This document shows, one piece after another, positions 15,413 to 27,500 of a stretch of 64,000 nucleotides of DNA. Within the stretch, counting starts at the first letter, position 1, and every line of letters starts with the position of its first letter. The stretch is from the NCBI RefSeq assembly GCF_000190755.2, contig NZ_JH109153.1:677442-741441 (forward strand), given 5' to 3'. A program made the position numbers and the translations under genes. The notes under the pieces were generated by a model, which had not been told where the DNA came from, did no database searches, and saw only the letters and a list, made by a program, of their open reading frames with translations. This DNA is from Methylobacter tundripaludum SV96. Lineage in GTDB: Bacteria > Pseudomonadota > Gammaproteobacteria > Methylococcales > Methylomonadaceae.

Positions 15413-18304
15413 TCAGTCCTCCATCACCGGCGGACAGCTGCAAAACACATGCCGGTCGCCATAAACATTGTCGATACGGCCGACCGGCGGCCAGTATTTA
15501 TCATCATGCTGGTCGTTATTAGGAAAAAACGCCTGTTGTTTTGAATAGGGAAGATTCCATTCCTCCAACAATAAGCGATGAGTATGCGGCGCATTATGCA
15601 GCAAGTTGTTTTCAGCATCGGCAGCGCCGGTTTCTATGGCCTTGATTTCCTCACGGATAGCGATTAACGCTGCACAAAAACGGTCAATCTCGGCTTTGTC
15701 TTCGCTTTCGGTAGGCTCTATCATCAAGGTGTCGGCGACCGGGAATGACACGGTGGGCGCATGAAAACCATAGTCGATCAGGCGTTTGGCAATGTCTTCG
15801 ACGGTGACATTGCAGGTCTTTTTAAAGGTATGGCAATCGATAATGCATTCATGCGCGACCCAGCCGTTTTTGCCGGTATATAAAATCGGGTAATACGGCG
15901 CTAAACGTTTGGCGATGTAATTGGCGTTCAGGATCGCGGTCAATGTCGCGCGTTTTAAACCGGCTGCGCCCATCATCGCGATATACGCCCAGGAAATAGT
16001 GTAGATGCTGGCCGATCCCCACGGTGCGGCGGACACCGCGCCGATAGTGCCGTGCTCGCCTTTGGCCGGGTTGACCCCTTCAACAACCGGATGGTCGGGC
16101 AGGAACGGTGCCAAATGCGCGCCCACGCCTATCGGGCCGACGCCGGGACCTCCGCCGCCATGCGGAATGCAGAAGGTTTTATGCAGATTAAGATGGGCGA
16201 CATCGGCGCCGATTTTGCCGGGACGGCTCAAGCCTACCAGCGCATTAAAGTTGGCGCCGTCCAGGTAAACCTGTCCGCCGTGCTGGTGGATCAGGTCGCA
16301 GATTTCCCGAAACGCCTGTTCGAACACGCCATGCGTGGACGGATAGGTGATCATCAATGCGGCCAAGGTGTGTTGATATTCAACCACTTTGGCGCGCAAA
16401 TCATCCAGGCTGACGTTACCGTTGTCATCGCAGGCGACCACCACGACTTTAAGCCCGGCCATCGTAGCACTGGCCGGATTGGTGCCGTGCGCGGAAGCGG
16501 GTATCAGGCAGATGTTGCGCTGCGCCTGGCCCCTGACTTCATGGTATTTGCGGATCACCAACAGACCGGTGTACTCGCCTTGGGAACCGGCATTGGGTTG
16601 CAGGGAGAAAGCATCGAAGCCGGTCAGGTCGCATAACATGTCTTCCAGCTCGGCAAACATCTGTTGGTAACCGTGAGTCTGGTACAGCGGCGCGAACGGG
16701 TGCAGCGCGTTAAATTCATAATAGGAAATAGTCTGCATTTCCGTCGCGGCGTTCAGCTTCATGGTGCAGGAACCCAGCGGTATCATCGATCGGTCCAGCG
16801 CTATGTCGCGCCGGGCCAAGCGGCGCATATAGCGCATCATTTCGGTTTCGGAATGGTAGCGGTCGAACACCGGATGTTGCAGGATTCGATCATTGCGCAA
16901 CAAGGCTTCCGGGATGCATTCGCCCACTGTCGCATCCAAGCCGTTGATGTCGGGGAGATCGGCGGTGGCGGAGGCAAAAACCTGCCAGACATCCCTTAAG
17001 TTTTCCCGCGTCGTGGTTTCGTCCAATGATATGCCGATATGATCCGCATCAATCACACGCAAATTGATATTGGCTTCCGTGGCCTGGGCGGCGATGCGTT
17101 TCGCCCGGTTCGGGGTGCTGACCACCAAGGTGTCGAAATAACAATCGCTCAACACTTGATGGCCCAGTTGGGTAATGCCTGCGGCCAGGATTTGCGTGTA
17201 ACGATGCACCCGACCTGCGATCAGGCGCAAGCCTTCCGCTCCATGATAGACCGCGTAAAATCCGGCGATCACCGCAAGCAGCACTTGGGATGTACAGATA
17301 TTGCTGGTGGCCTTGTCCCGGCGGATATGTTGCTCTCGGGTTTGCAGCGCCATGCGCAACGCAAGCTGGCCGTGACTGTCTTTGGAGACGCCGATAATGC
17401 GACCGGGAACCGAGCGTTTGTAGTCGTCTTTGGTCGCAAAATACGCGGCATGCGGGCCGCCGTAACCCATCGGCACGCCAAAACGCTGGGAGTTGCCGAC
17501 CACGATATCGACGCCGAATTCGGCAGGCGGTTTCAGCAGCACCAGCGCCAGCAAATCCGCCGCGACCGTGACCAGCGCCGATTTGGCCTGGGCGATGGCG
17601 GTGACTGCGGTCAGGTCTTTTATTTCGCCTTTACCGCCCGGATATTGCACCAGCAGCGCAAAAAAATCGTATTGCTCCAGATCGTGGAAAGGATCGGCGA
17701 CGATAACCTCGTAACCCAACGAACGGGCGCGGGTCTTGATCACCGCGATGGTCTGCGGGTGACAGTCCTGATCCACGACTATGCTGTTGGCTGTGCTTTT
17801 GGACAAACGCCGCGACATAGTCATCGCTTCCGCCGCCGCGGTGGCCTCATCCAGCAACGAGGCGTTGGCAAGCGCCATGCCGGTCAAATCGATAATGACC
17901 TGCTGAAAAGTGAGCAGCGCTTCCAGCCGCCCCTGGCTGACTTCGGCCTGATAAGGCGTGTAAGCCGTATACCAGGCGGGATTTTCCAGCACATTGCGCT
18001 TGATCACCGCAGGCATGATGGTGTCGTAATAACCCATGCCGATCATTGAGGTGAACACTTTATTGCGTTCGCGCATTTTGCGCAGATGCTTGATCACGGC
18101 GCGTTCGCTGACCGTTTCGGTCAGTTTTAACGGTTCATGATTCAGGATATTGGCCGGAATGGCCAGCTCGATAATATCTTCCAGTTCGCTGATGCCCAGC
18201 TCTGTCAGCATGTCTTGGGTCTGCTGCGGATTGGGGCCGATGTGGCGGTTGATGAAATTACCGCGCATTTCCAGTTGAGCTAAACCAGGGCGAGATGTAG
18301 TCAT
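15413..18304 (-). CDS. gcvP: Glycine dehydrogenase (decarboxylating), P-protein of the glycine cleavage system
   Basis: A 963-residue single-chain P-protein (fused N- and C-halves, the size typical of proteobacteria). It decarboxylates glycine with pyridoxal phosphate and passes the aminomethyl group to the lipoyl H-protein. The N-terminal half begins FINRHIGPN, and the PLP lysine is Lys709 in NLHKTF, followed by [15 protein letters not shown]. Other family landmarks are MIGMGYYDT and [12 protein letters not shown]. The ATG at 18304 has no strong Shine-Dalgarno, so a nearby alternative start such as Met13 (MRGNF) is possible. It lies 155 bp downstream of gcvT on the same strand; gcvH is not between them, unlike in many operons. 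Confidence 0.95.
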   Translation of the reverse strand: MTTSRPGLAQLEMRGNFINRHIGPNPQQTQDMLTELGISELEDIIELAIPANILNHEPLKLTETVSERAVIKHLRKMRERNKVFTSMIGMGYYDTIMPAVIKRNVLENPAWYTAYTPYQAEVSQGRLEALLTFQQVIIDLTGMALANASLLDEATAAAEAMTMSRRLSKSTANSIVVDQDCHPQTIAVIKTRARSLGYEVIVADPFHDLEQYDFFALLVQYPGGKGEIKDLTAVTAIAQAKSALVTVAADLLALVLLKPPAEFGVDIVVGNSQRFGVPMGYGGPHAAYFATKDDYKRSVPGRIIGVSKDSHGQLALRMALQTREQHIRRDKATSNICTSQVLLAVIAGFYAVYHGAEGLRLIAGRVHRYTQILAAGITQLGHQVLSDCYFDTLVVSTPNRAKRIAAQATEANINLRVIDADHIGISLDETTTRENLRDVWQVFASATADLPDINGLDATVGECIPEALLRNDRILQHPVFDRYHSETEMMRYMRRLARRDIALDRSMIPLGSCTMKLNAATEMQTISYYEFNALHPFAPLYQTHGYQQMFAELEDMLCDLTGFDAFSLQPNAGSQGEYTGLLVIRKYHEVRGQAQRNICLIPASAHGTNPASATMAGLKVVVVACDDNGNVSLDDLRAKVVEYQHTLAALMITYPSTHGVFEQAFREICDLIHQHGGQVYLDGANFNALVGLSRPGKIGADVAHLNLHKTFCIPHGGGGPGVGPIGVGAHLAPFLPDHPVVEGVNPAKGEHGTIGAVSAAPWGSASIYTISWAYIAMMGAAGLKRATLTAILNANYIAKRLAPYYPILYTGKNGWVAHECIIDCHTFKKTCNVTVEDIAKRLIDYGFHAPTVSFPVADTLMIEPTESEDKAEIDRFCAALIAIREEIKAIETGAADAENNLLHNAPHTHRLLLEEWNLPYSKQQAFFPNNDQHDDKYWPPVGRIDNVYGDRHVFCSCPPVMED

Positions 18305-18459
18305 GATGGGTAACCACTCAGCGTTAGAAAAATAGAATTCAGGGAAAAGCTATTGTCCACGAAAAACGCGGAAAAAAATATACGTCCAAAGGTCAAGACC
18401 GGCCCGCCACTCTGCCGGAGTCTGGTTTTTTCGCCTTGCGCCCTTCGCCCTTCGCCTAT

Positions 18460-19542
18460 CTATCTATAGTAGCGATGAGGGATAAAAGGCAATGGAGTCA
18501 GGGTGACTGTAATCCGGTGGTCGCGAACCATGGTGTATAGCGGACTACCCAAGTCAACGGTATACGGATCAAGCATCGCCATAGCAATCGGCTGGTCCAG
18601 GCAGGGAGAAAAACTGCCGCTGGTCACATAGCCTACGGCGATACCTTCACTGTTACAAATTACACTGCCTTCCCGCACCGGTATTTTGCTATCGATCAGC
18701 AACCCGACGCGGATTTTTTCCGATCCGTGTTGCAACTGAGCCAGAATTTTTTCGGCTCCGGGGAAGTTATTATCGGCTTTTTTAATCAGCCACTGGAGAC
18801 CTGCCTCTACCGGCGTAATCGACTCATTAAGTTCATGGCCGTACAGGCATAGGCCCGCTTCCAGGCGCAAGGTATCCCTGGCCGCCAAACCTATGGGTTC
18901 TACATCGTCTTCGGCCAGCAACAGACGGGCGAGTTGTTCCGCATAATGATGGCCTACCGAGATTTCAAAACCGTCTTCGCCGGTATAGCCGCTACGGCTG
19001 ACGTTGCATTTTATGCCCTTGATGTTTGTTCCACAGGCTTGCATAAAGGAAAGTTCGGCGGCTTGTGCCGAAAACTTTTCCATGATCGATGCGGCGGCAG
19101 GACCTTGCAAAGCAAATAAAGCCTGACTGGTCAGTTCATTAAAACAACACCGCCCCCCTAAATGGCTATACAGATGCTTAAAGTCTTTGTCTTTGCAGGC
19201 AGCATTCACAACAATCATCAAACCCGTATCGATACGGGTAATGATGATGTCGTCCATAATCCCGCCATCGCTGTTGGTTAATACCGTGTATTTCTGATCG
19301 CCGGATTTAAGCCCTGAAATGTCGCTGGGTATCAGTTGCCCAAGTTCAGGAACCGCGTCATCGCCGAGAATCAGGCACTGCCCCATGTGCGAAATGTCGA
19401 AGAAACCTGCGTGGCTGCGGCAGTGCAGATGTTCATGCAGCGTACCATTACCGTATTGCACCGGCATAAGGTAGCCGGCAAACGGCACCATCCTGGCGCC
19501 CAGCTCAAGATGCAGATTGTAAAGCGGCGTTTGTTTTAACAT
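18460..19542 (-). CDS. gcvT: Aminomethyltransferase, T-protein of the glycine cleavage system
   Basis: A 360-residue T-protein that transfers the one-carbon unit from aminomethyl-H-protein to tetrahydrofolate. Family landmarks: TPLYNLHLELGARMVPFAGYLMPVQY at the N-terminus (only part quoted here is needed: ARMVPFAGY), GFFDISHMGQ, the folate-site aspartate region NAACKDKDF, SRSGYTGEDGFEI and the C-terminal VGYVTSGSFSP. I chose ATG 19542 (MLKQTPLYN), giving the usual family length; an in-frame TTG at 19569 is less likely. It is followed by gcvP, probably in one transcript, and diverges from ychF. I looked for a glycine riboswitch in the 260-bp upstream gap and saw none. Confidence 0.93.
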   Translation of the reverse strand: MLKQTPLYNLHLELGARMVPFAGYLMPVQYGNGTLHEHLHCRSHAGFFDISHMGQCLILGDDAVPELGQLIPSDISGLKSGDQKYTVLTNSDGGIMDDIIITRIDTGLMIVVNAACKDKDFKHLYSHLGGRCCFNELTSQALFALQGPAAASIMEKFSAQAAELSFMQACGTNIKGIKCNVSRSGYTGEDGFEISVGHHYAEQLARLLLAEDDVEPIGLAARDTLRLEAGLCLYGHELNESITPVEAGLQWLIKKADNNFPGAEKILAQLQHGSEKIRVGLLIDSKIPVREGSVICNSEGIAVGYVTSGSFSPCLDQPIAMAMLDPYTVDLGSPLYTMVRDHRITVTLTPLPFIPHRYYR

Positions 19543-19712
19543 GGAATATTTGTCTTCGCGTGTGAGCAAGGCTGTAGTTTAGCCATTTGTTCGATTATTT
19601 ACCACGAACAGCGTGAAGATCATGAAGAAAAAATATAACGGCAAGAGCGCACGGCTAACATGGATTGCACGAGATTCCATCCAAACTCTCCGTCGCTTAC
19701 TTGTTTTAGTTT

Positions 19713-19740
19713 TTTAGATTAAAGCCATAGCTTGTATAAT
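19713..19740 (+). promoter_or_regulatory. Candidate sigma-70 promoter for ychF
   Basis: Perfect -10 hexamer TATAAT at 19735-19740 with TTTAGA at 19713-19718 as a 4/6 match to the -35 box, spaced 16 bp. It is about 65 bp upstream of the ychF start in the divergent gcvT/ychF gap. Confidence 0.5.
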
Positions 19741-19805
19741 CTCCGCTTTGTTTCGGCTAGTTATCTTGCTGCACTCACTTCTTATTTAAAATCTCAGAGA
19801 ACTCT

Positions 19806-20897
19806 ATGGCGCTGTATTGTGGAATCGTTGGCTTACCCAATGTTGGAAAATCGACCTTATTTAATGCATTAACCCGTGCGAAAATCGCGGCCGAAAATTA
19901 CCCCTTCTGCACTATCGACCCCAATGTAGGCGTAGTTCCCGTGCCTGACAGCCGAATGGACAAGCTGGCGGAAATCGTAAAACCCGAGCGCATGTTGCCT
20001 ACCACGATTGAATTTGTAGACATCGCAGGACTCGTTGCAGGCGCATCGAAAGGCGAGGGCTTGGGCAACCAGTTTTTAGCCAATATTCGCGAGACGGATG
20101 CCATTGCCCATGTGGTGCGCTGCTTTCAGGATGATAACGTCATCCATGTCGCCGGAAAAATCGATCCACTCTCCGACATCGAAGTCATTAACACGGAATT
20201 GGCCTTGGCCGATATGGCTTCCGTTGAAAAAGCCTTGCTGCGTGCGAGCAAGGCGGCCAGAACCGGCAACAAAGACGAACAGGCCAAAAAAGATGTGCTG
20301 GAAAAGGTTTTCAAGCAACTGGATTCGGGCGAACCTGCGCGAACCCTGCCGTTAACCGAGGATGAAAAAGCCCTGATCAGGGACCTGTGCCTGATGACGC
20401 TCAAACCGGCCATGTACATTGCCAATGTGCAGGATGACGGTTTCGAAAACAATCCATTGCTGGATAAAGTGCAAGCGCTGGCCGAAAAAGAAGGCGCCAT
20501 GGTCGTACCGATCTGCGCAGCCATAGAAGCGGAAATAGCTCAGCTGGACGAGGAAGAAAAGAAAGAATTCCTGGACGATCTCGGCTTGGAAGAACCCGGC
20601 TTAAATCGTGTTGTTAGAGCCGGATATAAACTGCTGAACCTCGCGACTTATTTTACTGCCGGAGTAAAAGAAGTCAGGGCCTGGACTATTCCGGTCGGAG
20701 CGACCGCGCCCCAGGCAGCCGGTGTCATTCACAGCGACTTTGAAAAAGGCTTTATTCGCGCCGAAGTCATTGCCTACCAGGATTTCATCGACTATAAAGG
20801 CGAACAGGGCGCCAAAGACGCCGGTAAATGGCGGCTTGAAGGCAAAGACTACATCGTTAAAGACGGCGACGTAGTGCATTTCAGATTCAACGTTTGA
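19806..20897 (+). CDS. ychF: Redox-regulated ATPase YchF (Obg-like)
   Basis: A 363-residue P-loop protein of the universally conserved YchF/OLA1 family, which prefers ATP and binds ribosomes and 70S-associated factors. G1 is GLPNVGKST (residues 8-16), G3 is [20 protein letters not shown], a helical coiled insertion spans about 125-200, and the C-terminal TGS domain ends [19 protein letters not shown]. As in other YchF proteins, the canonical NKxD is replaced (NVQDDG), in line with ATP specificity. The length is normal. Preceded by its own TATAAT promoter and followed by a hairpin and a tRNA gene. Confidence 0.96.
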   Translation: MALYCGIVGLPNVGKSTLFNALTRAKIAAENYPFCTIDPNVGVVPVPDSRMDKLAEIVKPERMLPTTIEFVDIAGLVAGASKGEGLGNQFLANIRETDAIAHVVRCFQDDNVIHVAGKIDPLSDIEVINTELALADMASVEKALLRASKAARTGNKDEQAKKDVLEKVFKQLDSGEPARTLPLTEDEKALIRDLCLMTLKPAMYIANVQDDGFENNPLLDKVQALAEKEGAMVVPICAAIEAEIAQLDEEEKKEFLDDLGLEEPGLNRVVRAGYKLLNLATYFTAGVKEVRAWTIPVGATAPQAAGVIHSDFEKGFIRAEVIAYQDFIDYKGEQGAKDAGKWRLEGKDYIVKDGDVVHFRFNV

Positions 20898-20904
20898 CAA
20901 AGTA

Positions 20905-20934
20905 AGAGCGGGTACTTATAATTCCCGCTCTTTA
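20905..20934 (+). terminator. Hairpin terminator after ychF
   Basis: AGAGCGGG (20905-20912) pairs with CCCGCTCT (20924-20931), with an 11-base loop and a short TTT tail. It lies 8 bp after the ychF stop; the T-run is short, so termination may be partial. Confidence 0.6.
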
Positions 20935-20950
20935 AAAGACCTGTTTAAAT

Positions 20951-21027
20951 GGCGATGTAGCTCAGCTGGTTAGAGCACGGGATTCATAACCCCGGGGTCG
21001 GTGGTTCAAGTCCACCTATCGCCACCA
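20951..21027 (+). tRNA. tRNA-Met (CAU), elongator type
   Basis: 77 nt including an encoded CCA. The acceptor stem GGCGATG/TATCGCC (last pair G-T), D-stem GCTC/GAGC, T-stem GGTGG/CCACC and anticodon loop TTCATAA (CAU) all fold. The first base pair is G-C, so this is not the initiator, which has an unpaired first position. Ile2 (lysidine-modified CAU) cannot be fully excluded by sequence alone but the body looks like elongator Met. The loop-proximal anticodon-stem pair is an A-C mismatch. It lies immediately upstream of the biosynthetic locus. Confidence 0.92.
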
Positions 21028-21035
21028 TACAAATC

Positions 21036-21067
21036 AAGCGCTTAGGTTAAAACCAAGTGCTTTTTTT
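21036..21067 (+). terminator. Rho-independent terminator after tRNA-Met
   Basis: AAGCGCTTAGGTT and AACCAAGTGCTT form an imperfect 12-bp stem around a short A-rich loop, followed directly by a run of seven or eight T. It starts 9 bases after the tRNA CCA end and separates the tRNA from the NRPS locus. Confidence 0.8.
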
Positions 21068-21531
21068 ATGCCTGAAATAAAAATTATCCTAATTCTGTCC
21101 CCTTTCTAAAAAAAGTCGCAACGACTGCCAATCGCCACACACACAAATTCCGAATCACTTGCGCATCATCCGCAAATCGTCCGGTCGGCTCAATTCAGTG
21201 GCGACCAGTGGGTAGACAGAGCCGTCCACGGCCGTGCAACACACTCGTCCGTGTGAGTATCGCCTCAACTCTCGTCACAGAGTTAAACCCTATCCCCTTT
21301 CGTAGCTTGGCACCCAAATGTGCGCGGCATTCTTCATAACGTAGAGGATTGAGCTGGCCCCCTCTCGCATAATGTAAGTTAAAAACGCTGTTAGGCGATG
21401 ATCTCTAAACTCCAAAATGTATTGTTTCCCCATAAAATTCGCGTTACGCTACATGCCCCTGAGCTTGCTCTATAGGGCTGCGCCGATCTGCTGTTGGATT
21501 TATTGGATTTTGAGTTATCTGGAAAACACAC
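21068..21531. other. Gene-free region upstream of the NRPS locus
   Basis: About 460 bp with no supported gene. It presumably holds the promoter of the biosynthetic operon, but I cannot name a convincing -35/-10 pair. A short frame at 21417 merely runs out of phase into the NRPS. The NRPS start has only a weak GGAA ribosome-binding site. Confidence 0.5.
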
Positions 21532-24500
21532 ATGAAGGAAGTTGTTGCCCGCTTTGCATCCCTATCGCCCGCAAAGCAGGCTCTTTTACAAAAGGCACAA
21601 AAAGCTACCGGCTCCATCGGCCTGAAGGAAGAACCGATCCCCCCCCGGTCTGCCGGCGAAGCGCATCCCCCGCTGTCTTTTGCTCAACAGCGCTTGTGGT
21701 TCTTAGACCAGCTGGAAGGACCTAGCGCCACTTACAACATGCCTAACGCCGTCCGTTTGGATGGCCGCCTTGATCTGTCCGCTTTCGAAGCTGTCTTCCA
21801 GGAAATCGTCCGCCGCCATGAAGTGTTGCGAACTAATTTCATCCAACAAAATAGCCGCCCGGTACAGCTTATCCATGCCGAGATTGATTGCCGCATTCCA
21901 GTCGTTGACTTGCAAAACCTGCCTGAGGCGCAGCGGGAAAGCGCATTCGACCGGTTGGCGGAGCAGGAAGCGAGACGCCCTTTCGATCTGGCCCAGGACC
22001 GGCTGCTACGCCTGAGCCTGGTCCGTCTGGCGGCTGATCGACACATCCTGCTGATCAACATCCACCACATCGTTTCCGACGGCTGGTCGAACGGCAATGT
22101 ACTGCTGCGCGAAGTCTTGGCCTTATACGAGGCGTTCTCTGAGGATAAGCCCTCGCCGCTGACTCCGCTGCCCATCCAATACGCCGACTTCGCCTGCTGG
22201 CAGCGCGAATGGTTAAGCGGCCCACGATTGGACAACCAAATCGCCTACTGGCAAAAACAACTGTCCGGCATTCCGGCTCTGCTGGAACTGCCTACGGATC
22301 GGCCGCGCCCGCCGATACAAACTTTTACCGGCAGCACCCGCTATTTTACCCTTGAGACCGAGTTACTGACGCAGCTTAAAGCCCTGAGCCAAGCCGCCGG
22401 CGCCACCTTGTTCATGACCCTGCAAGCCGGTTTCGCCGCGCTGCTGGCCCGTTACAGCCGCCAAGAAACTGTGGTAGTCGGTTCGCCGATCGCCAACCGT
22501 AATCGTAAAGAGCTGGAACCCCTGATGGGCTTTTTCGTCAATACGCTGGTGCTGCGTACTGAATTTACAGACAGCCTCACCGGGCATGAGTTACTGGCTC
22601 AAGTGCGTCACACCTGTCTGGAAGCCTACCGCCATCAGGATGTACCGTTCGAGCGTTTGGTCGAAGCCATTAAACCTGAGCGCAACTTGAGCTTCTCCAC
22701 GTTATTCCAGGTCATGTTCATTCTGCAAAACCAGAACGAACAAACAGCCGACCTGCATATCGGCGACTTGCGCATGTCCACCATCCCCCAAGCGGCGGCC
22801 TCGTCGATGTTCGACATGACCCTCAAACTGGAGGAGCAGAACGGAGCATTGCTGGGAGAATTCGAATACAACACCGACCTGTTCGATGCGGCCACTATCG
22901 AGCGCTTCGTCGCCCACTTCCGCACGCTGCTGACCGGCATCGCCACTCATCCCGATTGTCCGGTGGCGCAACTTCCGCTGCTGGATCAAACCGGACGCCA
23001 ACAACTGCTGCTAGACTGGAACGTCACCCGACACGACTATCCGCTCGAACAAACAGTCTACCGTTTGTTCGAGCAACAGGCCCGGCAACACCCCGATCGC
23101 ATCGCGTTGCTGTGGGAAGGCGAACAACTGAGCTACGGCCAATTGAATGCACGGGCCGATCTGCTGGCCGGCTACCTGTGCAAGCTGGGCGCAACGACGG
23201 AAACCCTGATCGGTCTGTGTGTTGAGCGCTCCATGGATATGGTGGTGGGTTTGCTGGGCATTATGAAGACCGGGGCAGCTTATGTACCGCTAGACCCGGC
23301 CTATCCGAAAGACCGCCTGAACGCGATGATCGCCAGTTCCGGCCTTTCGCTGTTATTGACGCAGCAAACCGCTGCATCGGCCCTGCCCGCTTGCGCTGCC
23401 CGCCTGGTTTTCCTGGACAGCGATTGGCCCGCCATTGCCGCAACGCGCCACCCCATTACCACCGGCCCGGCATGCACTGACAGCTTGGCCTATGTGATCT
23501 ACACCTCCGGCTCCACCGGCCAGCCCAAAGGCGTGCAGATTTCCCACCGGGCCTTGCTCAATTTCTTGCTGAGCATGAGCAAACAACCCGGCCTCAGCGC
23601 TGATGAAACCCTGCTGGCGGTCACGACTATTTCTTTCGACATTGCCACGTTGGAGCTGTATTTGCCGCTGATCATCGGAGCGCGCATCGCTCTGGTATCA
23701 CGGGAAACGGCAGCGGATGGCTTTGCGCTGCTGGAGGCAATCAACAGCTCGCAAGCGACGGTCATGCAGGCCACTCCGGCGACTTGGCGGCTGTTGTTCG
23801 CCACCGACGGGCGCGGCGCGCTACCGCTACGCCGGATTTTCTGCGGTGGCGAAGCCCTGACCGGGGAGCTCGCCGACCAGCTTTTGAACACCGGCGCAGA
23901 GGTATGGAACCTGTACGGGCCGACCGAAACCACCGTCTGGTCGACAGCCAGCCGGGTGCTGCCGCAACAAGACGGCGGCGAAATCGGCAAGAGCGCCAGC
24001 GCCTCGATCGGTCGACCGATTGCCAACACCCAGACTTACATAGTGGATAGCTTTTTCCATCCTGTCCCGGTTGGCATTCCCGGCGAACTGCACATCGGCG
24101 GAGACGGGCTAAGCCGCGGTTATCTGGGCCAAGCGGCGATGACCGCCGAACGTTTTCTGCCCGATCCTTTCGCCGCCACGCCCGGCGCTCGGGTTTACAA
24201 AACCGGGGACTTGGTACGTTTTCTCAACAGCGGCCAAATCGCCTTTTTGGGCCGGGTCGATCACCAAGTCAAGATTCGCGGTTTCCGCATTGAGCTGGGC
24301 GAAATCGAAGCGGTACTCAGCCGCCATCCGGCGGTGCGCAATGCGGTAGCGGTATGCCGGGAAGACCGCGCCGATCAGCAACAGTTGCTGGCTTACGTGG
24401 AGGCCGATCCCGACTGGCAAGAAGAAGCCCCCGATACAACCTTAGGCGATGTCCTGATTGAAAAATGGCAAACGGTTTGGGATCAAACCTATCGCACCGC

Positions 24501-27500
24501 GCAACCCGCTGTCGTGGATGATTTCGACACCAGCGGCTGGCTAAGCAGTTACACCGGCAAACCGATCCCCGACTCGGAAATGCAGGCCTGGGTGGACGGC
24601 ACGGTCGCGCGCATTCTGGCCTTGCAACCTTCCCGTGTCATGGAAATCGGCTGCGGCACCGGCTTATTGCTGTCGCGTATTGCACCCAAGGTGCAAGCTT
24701 ATGTTGGCGTGGATTTTTCCGCGGCAGTGCTGGAACGCCTGCACCAAAAAAACCAAATCTGGGGCTTAAGCGGGATACAACTGCTTCGGCGGGAAGCGGA
24801 CCGGTTTTCCCCGGATGAAGCGCAAAGCTTCGATACGATCATCATCAATTCGGTTATCCAGTATTTTCCCGGCCTGGATTATCTGCTGACGGTGCTGGAA
24901 GGAGCGGTCAACTCGATCAGCGACGGCGGCCGCCTGTTTCTCGGCGATTTACGCACCCTGCCGTTACTGGAGCTTCAGCACGCCTCGGTGCAATTCCATC
25001 AAGCCGATGCCGCCTGCACCTGCGAGGAATTGAGCCGCCGCGTGGCGGGCCAAACCGAACGCGAAGAAGAACTGCTGCTGGACCCGCGTTTCTTTTCCGC
25101 GCTGCAAACCCGGCTGCCGCGCATCAGCGCCGTTGAGTTTTTCCTGAAACCCGGAACAGCTGCCAATGAAATGATTAAGTTCCGCTACGATGCGGTGCTG
25201 CGTATTGGTGCTGTAACGCCTGCGCCTAGCCTCGATACGCAAAGCCTGGATGCAGGAAAAGACGCCTTAAACTTGGAAGACTTGCGGGAAAAATTATCCG
25301 CACAGCCCGAAACCCTGCTCGTCAAAAACCTGCCGAACCGGCGTCTTTCAGAGGATGCGCGGATACTGGAATGGCTGCGTAGCGGTTCCAGTCCCGGCAC
25401 AGTCGGCGAAATGCGCGCGCAGTTGCAGCATGAGCCGCCGCTGGGCGTCGATCCTGATGCACTATGCAAGCTCGGCGAATCGCTTGACTATACGGTCGCT
25501 CTCGGTTGGGCCGAAGATGAACCGCAACGGCGCTTTGACGCGGTTTTTTACCGCCATAACAACCGTAACGCCGGTCGCGGCATCGCCTTTCCGGGCAACG
25601 TCCCGGCAGATCGGCTGGAACAATACATTAACGATCCGGGCAGGAACTCTCGTACACGACTGCTGGCGGCAGAACTGCGTCGCGTCCTAGAAGACCGCTT
25701 GCCCGCCTACATGGTACCCTCGGCCATCGTTTGTTTGGATAAGCTGCCCTTGACTCCGAACGGTAAAATCGACCGCCGCGCCCTCCCCGCTCCCGACATG
25801 ACCGGACTCAAAGAAGACTACGTGGCGCCGCGCAATAGCGACGAACAGCGCGTGGCCGCTATCTGGTCCGAAGTCTTGGAAGTCGAGCGCATCGGCGCCA
25901 ACGACAATTTTTTCAACTTGGGCGGGCATTCCCTGTTGGCGGTGCAGGTTATCTCCAAAATCCGCGATGCTTTTTCGGTCGAGCTGCCTATCCAGGCCCT
26001 GTTCGATGCGCCCACCGTAGCGCTGTTAAGCGAACGCCTGCTTGCCGACGCAGCCAATGCGCAACCCGTGTCTGCACCGATTCAAGCACTGTCTGCGGAA
26101 GAACGGGCCGCCGCGCCATTATCCTTTGCCCAGCAACGGCTATGGTTTCTCGATAAACTCGAAGGCGCCAGCGTTACTTATCATATTTCCGGCGCGGCGC
26201 GCATGACCGGCAAGCTGAACGTTACCGTGCTGGAGCGCACCTTCAGCGAAATCGTGCGCCGTCACGAAGTATTGCGCACCCGCTTTGACGAATGCGACGG
26301 CCACCCGATGCAGATTATCGTGCCGCCGGAACCCTTCCTGTTCCGCCAAGTGTCGCTGGAGCAGTTGTCCGAATCCCTGCGCGAACAGGAAATACAACAT
26401 TGGCTGGCCAGCGAAAACGAACGGCCTTTCGCCCTTGCTCACGAGCCGCTGCTGCGCGTCACGCTGCTGCGCCTGGACGAAACCAGCCACCTGCTGCTGA
26501 TGACCCTGCACCATATCATTTCCGATGAATGGTCGATGGGCCTGCTGCTGCAAGAAGTGGCGGATTTGTACCGCGCCTTCGGTTTAAATCAGCCTTCGCC
26601 CTTGCCCGAATTGCCGATCCAATACGCCGATTACGCTCACTGGCAACGGCAATGGCTGTCCGGGACACTGCTCTTAACCCAGTTAAGCTACTGGGCCAAA
26701 CACTTGGCCGAAGCGCCCGCCCTGCTGGATTTACCGACCGACCGGCCCCGTCCGCCGGTGCAACGCTACCGTGGCCGCAGTCAGTCGTTTAGCATTGAAG
26801 CCGGGCTCGCGAATCAACTCAAGCAACTGGGACGATCCGCCGAGGCCACGCTGTTCATGACACTGCTGGGCGGCTACGGCGTGTTGCTGGCCCGCTACGC
26901 CCGCACCACCGACTTGGTCATCGGCTCGCCGATCGCCAATCGCAACCGTACCGAACTGGAACGGCTGATCGGTTTCTTCGTCAACACCCTGCCGTTGCGG
27001 CTGGATTTATCGGGCAATCCCAGCACCCGCGAGCTATTGAGCCGGATCAGGCAAACCGCGTTGGCCGCTTACGCGCATCAGGATGTGCCTTTCGAATACA
27101 TCGTCGAAGAACTCCAACCGGAACGCAACCTGAGCCACGCGCCGCTGTTCCAGGTGATGTTCGTGCTGCAAAACGCCCCGGCGCCGGATATGGCCGTGGA
27201 AGACCTGCGTTTGGAAATGCTCGATTCCGCCTCGCCTGCGGCCAAATTCGACCTGACGCTCTCGATTGAAGAAGTGGCCGGGGAACTGCGCGGCGTTATC
27301 GAATACAACACCGACCTGTTCGACGAAACAACCATCTTGCGCTTCATCGCCCATTACCGCCGTTTGCTGGCCGGTATGGCCGCAGCGCCGGACAGTCCGG
27401 TCATGGCCTTGCCGCTGTTGGATGACGCCGAACAGCGGCAAATTGTGTTCGACTGGAATGCGTCTTTCGGCCTGACGACGCCACTTACCATTCAGCAAGT

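Noticed and set aside
17039..18049. 336-codon open frame antisense to gcvP
   Set aside because: It lies wholly inside the well-supported gcvP coding sequence; its product is rich in His, Arg and Gly as expected of an antisense shadow and has no family motif.
19543..19805. Glycine riboswitch upstream of gcvT
   Set aside because: I looked on the gcvT strand for the conserved aptamer stretches and found none; regulation must be otherwise or is not visible.
20951..21027. Initiator tRNA-fMet
   Set aside because: The first acceptor pair is G-C and the anticodon stem lacks the three G-C pairs next to the loop typical of initiators, so elongator Met is preferred.
21380..21410. attC-like GTTAGGC sequence upstream of the NRPS
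   Set aside because: Only one core-like heptamer (AAACGCTGTTAGGC) is visible, with no paired inverse core and no integron integrase; not enough for an attC call.
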